Source of the DNA: Proteobacteria bacterium UBA4656
GTDB lineage: Bacteria; Pseudomonadota; Gammaproteobacteria; Xanthomonadales; Ahniellaceae
Direction: 5' to 3'
DNA length: 20,817 bases
Assembly: GCA_002405525.1 (NCBI GenBank)
Contig: DHLY01000026.1
Coordinates: 11,595 to 32,411 of the forward strand
The notes under the pieces were generated by a model. That model did no database searches and was not told the origin of the DNA. It saw nothing but the letters and a program-made list of their open reading frames with translations. Made by a program: the position numbers and the translations under genes. Shown in pieces: positions 16,322-20,817 of the stretch; positions within the stretch are counted from its first letter, which is position 1; each line of letters opens with the position of its first letter.

Positions 16322-17140
16322 TCAGCGGCCGCGGAACGCCGGCGCGCGCCGCTCCATGAAGGCGCGCATTGCCTCGGTGAAGTCCTCCGACTGCAGCAGC
16401 ATGCCGTTGAGCGTGGCGGCTTCGCGGTTGCCGTCGGCGACCGCGCCGGCGGTCCGCGCATGCATCACCTGCTTGATGCCCGCCACGACCAGCGGCGGGT
16501 TGGCCGCGATTGCCACTGCGAGCCCGCGCGCGGCCGCCAGCGCCGCCGCGCCGTCAGCGGCGACTTCCTCCACCAGTCCGATCCGCCGCGCGCTGTCGGC
16601 GTCGATTTCGGCGCCGGTCAGCGCCAGCCGCCGTGCCCACCCCTCGCCCACCAGGTGGGGCAGCCGCTGGATTCCGCCGAGGTCGGGCACGATGCCGACC
16701 TTGACCTCGCGCAGCGCGAAGCGGGCGCCGGCGGCCGCGACCCGCAGGTCGCAGGCGCAGATCAGTTCGACGCCGGCGCCGATGCACCAGCCGTCCACCG
16801 CGGCGACGAACGGCAGCCGGCTGGCGGCGATGGCGGCAAATCCCTCGTGCATGCGCCGCGCGAGTTCGATGATCCGGGGTCGGCCGGCGGCCCCGTCACC
16901 GAGGATCGATCCGAGATCGGCTGCCATCGCGGCGAGGTCGAGCCCGTACGAGAACTGCCCGCCGTCGCCGCGCACCACCACCGCGCGCAGCGCCGGGTCG
17001 CCCTCCAGCGCAGCGACCGCGGCCGGCAACTCGCGCCAGAAGTCGGGCCCCATCGCAGGGCTGCGTCCGGGTCCGGCCAGAACGATTTCGGCGACTGCCA
17101 CGGCCGCTTGGTCGATGCGCAGGGACTGGAATGGCGGCAT
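16322..17140 (-). CDS. Crotonase-family protein, dienoyl-CoA-isomerase-like
   Basis: 272 aa from the ATG at 17140 (MPPFQSLRIDQ); upstream in-frame Met codons have no supporting site. Crotonase fold: the oxyanion-hole segments are FSYGLDLAAM (63-72) and CIGAGVELICACDLRV (119-134). The segment EVKVGIVPDLGGIQRLP (145-161) carries a Glu/Asp pair, E145 and D153, with the same 8-residue spacing as E196/D204 of rat delta3,5-delta2,4-dienoyl-CoA isomerase. E125 stands where the rat enzyme has D176. This suggests isomerisation of 3,5-dienoyl-CoA in the beta-oxidation of unsaturated fatty acids rather than simple hydration. It is the first gene of a two-gene unit with the flavoprotein, and is divergent from the prolyl isomerase gene across about 150 bp. 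Confidence 0.86.
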   Translation of the reverse strand: MPPFQSLRIDQAAVAVAEIVLAGPGRSPAMGPDFWRELPAAVAALEGDPALRAVVVRGDGGQFSYGLDLAAMAADLGSILGDGAAGRPRIIELARRMHEGFAAIAASRLPFVAAVDGWCIGAGVELICACDLRVAAAGARFALREVKVGIVPDLGGIQRLPHLVGEGWARRLALTGAEIDADSARRIGLVEEVAADGAAALAAARGLAVAIAANPPLVVAGIKQVMHARTAGAVADGNREAATLNGMLLQSEDFTEAMRAFMERRAPAFRGR

Positions 17141-17292
17141 GGTGCGATCCGGCAACGGTCGATGCCGCAAGGTTAGCGGGGTCGCGACGCGCACGCAGCG
17201 AAGGGCGAGGTTTGCCGTGCCGGCCGCCGGGCGTTAACGTGACGCCGTGGCGCTGCTGCGCCGTTGCCCTCACCGCCGCGCAGGAAACCGCC

Positions 17293-17775
17293 ATGCAGAT
17301 CGCCGCCCGCATCGTCGCATCCTTCCACTACACGCTGACCAACGATGCCGGCGAGGTGCTGGATACGTCGCACGGGCGCGAACCGATGAGTTACCTGCAT
17401 GGGGCGGGCAACATCGTGCCGGGGCTGGAGAATGCGATGACCGGTCGCGGCGCCGGTGACGCCTTCGTGGTGCGCGTCGCGCCGGAGGAAGGCTATGGCC
17501 CGCGTCATCCGCAGCTGGTCCAGGATGTGCCGCGCGAGGCTTTCGCCGGCGTCGACCGGATCGAGGCCGGGATGCAGTTCACCGCGCGCTCGCCGCAGGG
17601 CGCCCAACAGGTCACCGTGACGCGGGTCTCCGGCGAGATGGTGACCGTGGACGGCAACCATCCGCTGGCCGGAGAGCATCTCAATTTTTCGATCGAGGTC
17701 ACCGGGGTGCGCGCGGCGACCGACGAGGAGGTCGCCCACGGGCATGTCCACGGGACGGGCGGCCACCCTCACTGA
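17293..17775 (+). CDS. slyD: SlyD-like FKBP-type peptidyl-prolyl cis-trans isomerase
   Basis: 160 aa from the ATG at 17293; AGGAAA lies 5 nt upstream and decides the start over longer frames. The FKBP segments DTSHGREPMSYLHGAGNIVPGLENAM (25-50, given here in part as motif) flank an inserted flap domain (about 70-125, EEGYGPRHPQLVQDVPREAF) typical of SlyD, which combines prolyl isomerase and chaperone activity in the cytoplasm. The tail HGHVHGTGGHPH has five histidines but is much shorter than the metal-binding tail of E. coli SlyD and lacks its cysteines, so nickel handling may be reduced. It is monocistronic in this window. Confidence 0.93.
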   Translation: MQIAARIVASFHYTLTNDAGEVLDTSHGREPMSYLHGAGNIVPGLENAMTGRGAGDAFVVRVAPEEGYGPRHPQLVQDVPREAFAGVDRIEAGMQFTARSPQGAQQVTVTRVSGEMVTVDGNHPLAGEHLNFSIEVTGVRAATDEEVAHGHVHGTGGHPH

Positions 17776-17781
17776 AGAGCG

Positions 17782-17798
17782 GCGGAAGAGCCTTCCGC
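17782..17798. terminator. Perfect 7-bp hairpin just after slyD
   Basis: GCGGAAG-AGC-CTTCCGC forms a perfect 7-bp stem with a 3-nt loop, 7 bp after the slyD stop. No run of T follows on either strand, so it is at best a weak intrinsic terminator or an RNA 3'-end stabiliser. Confidence 0.4.
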
Positions 17799-17845
17799 AC
17801 GCACCACGAAGGCCACTGCGGAACGGCAACGCGGACCCCCGTCGC

Positions 17846-17867
17846 GCGTGAGCGAATCCACTCACGC
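17846..17867. terminator. Second hairpin between convergent slyD and flavodoxin-fold genes
   Basis: GCGTGAG and CTCACGC form a perfect 7-bp stem around an 8-nt loop, roughly midway in the 180-bp convergent spacer. No T-run follows. It could serve either transcript; termination may instead depend on Rho. Confidence 0.35.
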
Positions 17868-17955
17868 CGCGTGCCCGGGACGGGTTGCCGGCGCTGATTC
17901 CGGTGTCTCATCGCTGGGTCCAGTCCGTGATGTCGCGCAGCGTGCCGGCCGCGGG

Positions 17956-18450
17956 TCACCAGATTCCCAGCGCCATGCCTGCCGCCAGGGTCGCACCAAG
18001 TTCGCGGCAGCGCGCGAGTTCGGCTTCCGGCAATGTCTTGTGCGCGCGGATCGCGGCCGGCGACTGCGCGCCGACGTTGACCAGCAGCGGCTCAGCCACC
18101 TGGCGCAGGCGCAGCCCGGTGGCGATCCGCTCGACCTGGCGGATTGCGTTGTGGCCGTCGGAGCCGGCGCAGACCAGCAGCGCGTAGGGTTTGCCGTTCA
18201 CCCGATCCAGAAGGTCGTAATAGGCGCGATCGAACCAGTCCTTGAGCAGGCCACTCATGGCACCGAGGTTCTCCGGCGTGGCGAACACCAGCAGGCCGGC
18301 CGCGAGCGCGTCGTCGGCCGCCGCCGAGGCGGCGTGCAAGCGCCGGGTCGGCACTTCGGGCGCAGCCGCAGCAGCGCCGTCGGCCAGCGCATCGACCATG
18401 GCTTGCGTGCCGCCGGTCTGGCTGTGCCACAGGATCGTGAACGGGGCCAT
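17956..18450 (-). CDS. Flavodoxin-fold NAD(P)H-dependent reductase family protein
   Basis: 164 aa from the ATG at 18450, preceded by AGG at 8 nt. An in-frame ATG at 18480 would add 10 residues but has a poorer ribosome binding site. The FMN phosphate-binding loop is HSQTGGTQAM (9-18). The next loop, FATPENLGAMSGLLKDWFDR (56-75), matches the pattern of flavodoxin/WrbA-like and NADPH-dependent FMN reductase proteins, where it packs on the isoalloxazine ring. VCAGSDGHNAIRQVERI (93-109) continues the fold. It is cytoplasmic, with no signal sequence. The exact electron acceptor cannot be told. It is divergent from the TonB-dependent receptor across about 295 bp and convergent with slyD. Confidence 0.85.
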   Translation of the reverse strand: MAPFTILWHSQTGGTQAMVDALADGAAAAAPEVPTRRLHAASAAADDALAAGLLVFATPENLGAMSGLLKDWFDRAYYDLLDRVNGKPYALLVCAGSDGHNAIRQVERIATGLRLRQVAEPLLVNVGAQSPAAIRAHKTLPEAELARCRELGATLAAGMALGIW

Positions 18451-18745
18451 GGCTCGCGCCTGGGGGATGCCGGTGCTCATTGTTGCCGCATCCGCAGGCC
18501 TTCCATCAAGGGCGGGTGGCGCTTTCCCGCGAGGTGCAATCGGATTACTCTTCGCGGGTCGACTTAACGTAGTTGTAACAATTCGCCCGCGCCGTTGATC
18601 CGCACCAAAGTCCTCCCGTGGCGTTTTCCCTGTTCGGCCAGCGCGAGTCGCTGCCGATCCGGGCGTCGCGGGTCGTGAAGCAAACGCACCGGGACGGCGT
18701 TCCGCGAGCCGGCGCCGCCCCGCCAACCACGCCGAGGAAACGAAG
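18451..18745. promoter_or_regulatory. Divergent intergenic region with AT-rich island
   Basis: 295 bp between the flavodoxin-fold gene (minus) and the receptor gene (plus). Positions 18541-18585 are markedly AT-richer than the surroundings (ATTACTC, GACTTAACGTAGTTGTAACAATTC) and include a short palindrome TTGTAACAA at 18573-18581. This is the likely site of the promoters, but I cannot assign -35/-10 pairs with confidence. I see no Fur-box-like site. GAGG at 18734-18737 is the ribosome binding site of the receptor gene. A plus-strand frame from 18618 is a low-complexity artefact. Confidence 0.45.
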
Positions 18746-20817
18746 ATGGCAGCCACTCCATGCCCCACGTCGACCGTACCCGCCGCGCGCAGCCGCCTCG
18801 CGATCGCGATCGCGCTTGCCCTGCCGATGGGCCTTGCCGTCGCCGCGCCCGATCCTGAGCCCGCGCCGGAACCGCAGGAGGGCAGCCGGTCCGCGCAGCT
18901 AGAGACGGTCACCGTCACCGCACAGCGCCGCGAGGAAGACGTGCAGAAGGTGCCGATCGCGGTCACCATCGTGGAGCCGGAGAAACTGCTCAACATCGGG
19001 GCTGCCGGCGACGACATCCGTTTCCTGAGCGCGCGCCTGCCCAGCCTGCAGATCGAATCCTCTTTCGGCCGCACGTTCCCGCGTTTCTACGTGCGCGGGC
19101 TCGGCAACGCCGACTTCGATCTCAATGCGTCGCAGCCGGTGTCGCTGGTCTACGACGAGGTCGTGCAGGAGAACCCGATCCTCAAGGGCTTCCCGGTGTT
19201 CGACCTCGACCGCATCGAGATGCTGCGCGGTCCGCAGGGCACGCTGTTCGGCCGCAACACCCCGGCCGGCGTGATCAAGTTCGAGTCGCGCAAGCCCACG
19301 CCGGAATTCGACGCCTACCTGCGCGGCAACTACGGCCGCTTCGGCACTTTCAACACCGAGGGCGCGGTCGGCGGCGGGGTCAGCGACACGGTGTCGGTGC
19401 GCGCGGCGATGGTCTACCAGCGCCGCGACGACTGGGTGGACAACGTGGCCCCGAACGCGAAGGTCGACGAGCTGGAAGGCTACCGCGAGTTCGCGGTGCG
19501 TCTGCAGGCGCGGTATGCGCCCGGCGACGACTTCGACGCCCTGTTCAACTGGCATGCGCGCAGTCTCGATGGTACGTCGCGCCTGTTCCGCGCCAACATC
19601 ATCCAGCGCGGTGGCAACAGTGTGGTGGCGGGCTTCGATGAGGGCCGCATCGCGATCGACGGCAACAATGGACAGGAACTCGACGCCTGGGGCGCCAGCG
19701 CGCGCCTGCGCTGGGACCTCGGTTCGGTGACGGCTCATTCGATCACCGGCTGGGAGACGCTTGACTTCCTTGGTCGCGGCGACATCGACGGCGGCTTTGG
19801 CGCGTCGTTCGCGCCGCCGTTCGGTCCGGGCTTCATCCCCTTTCCGTCGGAGTCGGCGGATGGGCTGTCCGATCACTCGCAGCTGACCCAGGAATTGCGC
19901 TTCGAATCCGACGAGTGGGGCGCCTTCGACTGGCAAGCGGGCCTGTTCTACTTCTACGAGGACATCACCGTCGACTCGTTTTCCTTCGACACACTGGCCG
20001 GCGGTCGCCAGAACGGTTTCGCCCAGCAGGATCAGCAGAACGAAGCCTGGGCGGTCTACGGCTCCGGCGAGTACGACGTGAGCGAGGCCATGACCCTGCG
20101 CGGCGGCCTGCGCTACACCCGCGATCGCAAGGACTTCAGTGCGCGGCGCTTCCAGTCGCCGATTGGCGGCCGACCGATCGGTCCGCTGGTGGCCGATCCG
20201 AGCGCCAGCGACGTCAGTGGCGACCTGAGCGTCGTCTATTCGCTCAATGACGACGTCAACGTGTTCGGCCGCCTTGCCCGGGGATTCCGCGCGCCCTCGA
20301 TTCAGGGGCGCATTCTGTTCGGTGATTCGATCTCGGTTGCGGACGAGGAGACCCTGACCTCGATCGAGGCGGGCATTAAGGCAGACCTGTGGGACCGCCG
20401 GGCGCGGGTCGGCTTCACGGTGTTCGACTATCGGGTCGACGACCAGCAGCTGACGGCAGTCGGTGGGGCGGCCAACTTCAATACCCTGATCAACGCCGAG
20501 CGCACCAATGGCCAAGGCTTCGAGCTCGACTTCGACGCCTATCTGACCGACAACCTGCTGGTCACGGTGGGCGCGTCGTACAACGACACCGAGATCGACG
20601 ACCCCAACCTGTTCGTCCAGCCGTGCGGCTCGGGCTGCACGGTGCGCGATCCGCGTGGCCCCAGCGCAGGCCTGGTGTCGATCGATGGCAATCCGCTGCC
20701 GCAGGCGCCGAAGTGGATCGCCAACGTCACCGCGCGGTACTCGATCCCGGTCGCCGATGGCGAGTGGTACGTGTTCACCGACTGGGCGCACCGCAGCGAG
20801 GTGAACTTCTTCCTCTA
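18746..20817 (+). CDS. TonB-dependent outer-membrane receptor, partial at right edge
   Basis: 690 residues visible from the ATG at 18746, which has GAGG 8 nt upstream; the C-terminus lies outside the window. A signal peptide (RLAIAIALALPMGLAVAA, cleavage near residue 34) is followed by a Pro/Glu spacer, a TonB-box-like ETVTVTA (53-59) and a plug domain (QRREEDVQKVPIAVTIV, IRFLSARLPSLQIE, FYVRGLGNADFD, DRIEMLRGPQGTLFGRNTPA). The beta-barrel starts near residue 190, with alternating strands such as SVRAAMVYQRRDDW and GGLRYTRDRKDF, and receptor hallmarks FRAPSIQGR and the TonB-receptor-like NAERTNGQGFELDF. A CGSGC pair (C627, C631) may form a disulphide in a surface loop. The receptor imports a ligand with energy from TonB/ExbBD. 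The ligand is not evident: there is no siderophore-signalling domain, and neighbouring genes give no clear substrate. Confidence 0.93.
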   Translation, partial: MAATPCPTSTVPAARSRLAIAIALALPMGLAVAAPDPEPAPEPQEGSRSAQLETVTVTAQRREEDVQKVPIAVTIVEPEKLLNIGAAGDDIRFLSARLPSLQIESSFGRTFPRFYVRGLGNADFDLNASQPVSLVYDEVVQENPILKGFPVFDLDRIEMLRGPQGTLFGRNTPAGVIKFESRKPTPEFDAYLRGNYGRFGTFNTEGAVGGGVSDTVSVRAAMVYQRRDDWVDNVAPNAKVDELEGYREFAVRLQARYAPGDDFDALFNWHARSLDGTSRLFRANIIQRGGNSVVAGFDEGRIAIDGNNGQELDAWGASARLRWDLGSVTAHSITGWETLDFLGRGDIDGGFGASFAPPFGPGFIPFPSESADGLSDHSQLTQELRFESDEWGAFDWQAGLFYFYEDITVDSFSFDTLAGGRQNGFAQQDQQNEAWAVYGSGEYDVSEAMTLRGGLRYTRDRKDFSARRFQSPIGGRPIGPLVADPSASDVSGDLSVVYSLNDDVNVFGRLARGFRAPSIQGRILFGDSISVADEETLTSIEAGIKADLWDRRARVGFTVFDYRVDDQQLTAVGGAANFNTLINAERTNGQGFELDFDAYLTDNLLVTVGASYNDTEIDDPNLFVQPCGSGCTVRDPRGPSAGLVSIDGNPLPQAPKWIANVTARYSIPVADGEWYVFTDWAHRSEVNFFL

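Noticed and set aside
18618..18902. 94-codon plus-strand frame upstream of and overlapping the receptor gene
   Set aside because: No ribosome binding site, basic low-complexity tail that is a shifted reading of the receptor signal region.
18899..20791. 630-codon minus-strand open frame
   Set aside because: Antisense to the TonB-dependent receptor, which has a signal peptide, TonB box and plug motifs on the plus strand.

Overview
This is about 20.8 kb of very GC-rich bacterial chromosome, densely coding, with GTG starts and start/stop overlaps between neighbours. The gene set points to an aerobic Gram-negative proteobacterium: a TonB-dependent receptor, a predicted lipoprotein, leucine-catabolism genes of the liu type, a feoAB operon with a Fur-box-like site, Uup, a SlyD-like isomerase and a PP_4765-type flavoprotein. 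I favour a high-GC gammaproteobacterium of the Xanthomonadales/Lysobacterales type, but this is inference from gene content. I see no rRNA, tRNA, CRISPR array, insertion sequence or prophage.

Region 1 (1-10547, minus strand, read right to left). A likely transcription unit starts at a methylglutaconyl-CoA hydratase (liuC). After a 384-bp gap come the biotin-containing subunit of methylcrotonyl-CoA carboxylase, a 216-aa predicted lipoprotein and HMG-CoA lyase. Together these are three consecutive steps of leucine degradation. The same run continues into three tandem, paralogous proteins with TPR-like N-termini and SPINDLY/OGT-like (GT41, COG3914) C-termini; the third runs off the left edge. 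From the carboxylase onward every junction is an overlap or a gap of at most 9 bp, so leucine catabolism and the glycosyltransferase-like proteins look translationally coupled. The carboxylase beta subunit and the acyl-CoA dehydrogenase of the pathway are not in the window.

Region 2 (10639-13023, plus strand). A divergent ferrous-iron uptake operon: a Fur-box-like site over a -10 element, then feoA, a short feoB and a 90-aa single-TM protein with a cysteine-rich tail. The coding regions are joined by 4-bp overlaps.

Region 3 (13080-17140). uup (ABC-F ATPase) on the plus strand, with a promoter placed so that the mRNA may be leaderless. It converges on a two-gene minus-strand unit: a dienoyl-CoA-isomerase-like crotonase followed by a FAD/NAD(P)-binding flavoprotein.

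Region 4 (17293-20817). A SlyD-like FKBP prolyl isomerase (plus), a convergent flavodoxin-fold reductase (minus), and a divergent TonB-dependent outer-membrane receptor (plus) cut by the right edge.

The most unusual feature is the three-gene OGT-like cluster fused to the end of a leucine-degradation operon. The paralogs keep a lysine motif and a nucleotide-loop-like motif but differ at a histidine position that is catalytic in known OGTs.
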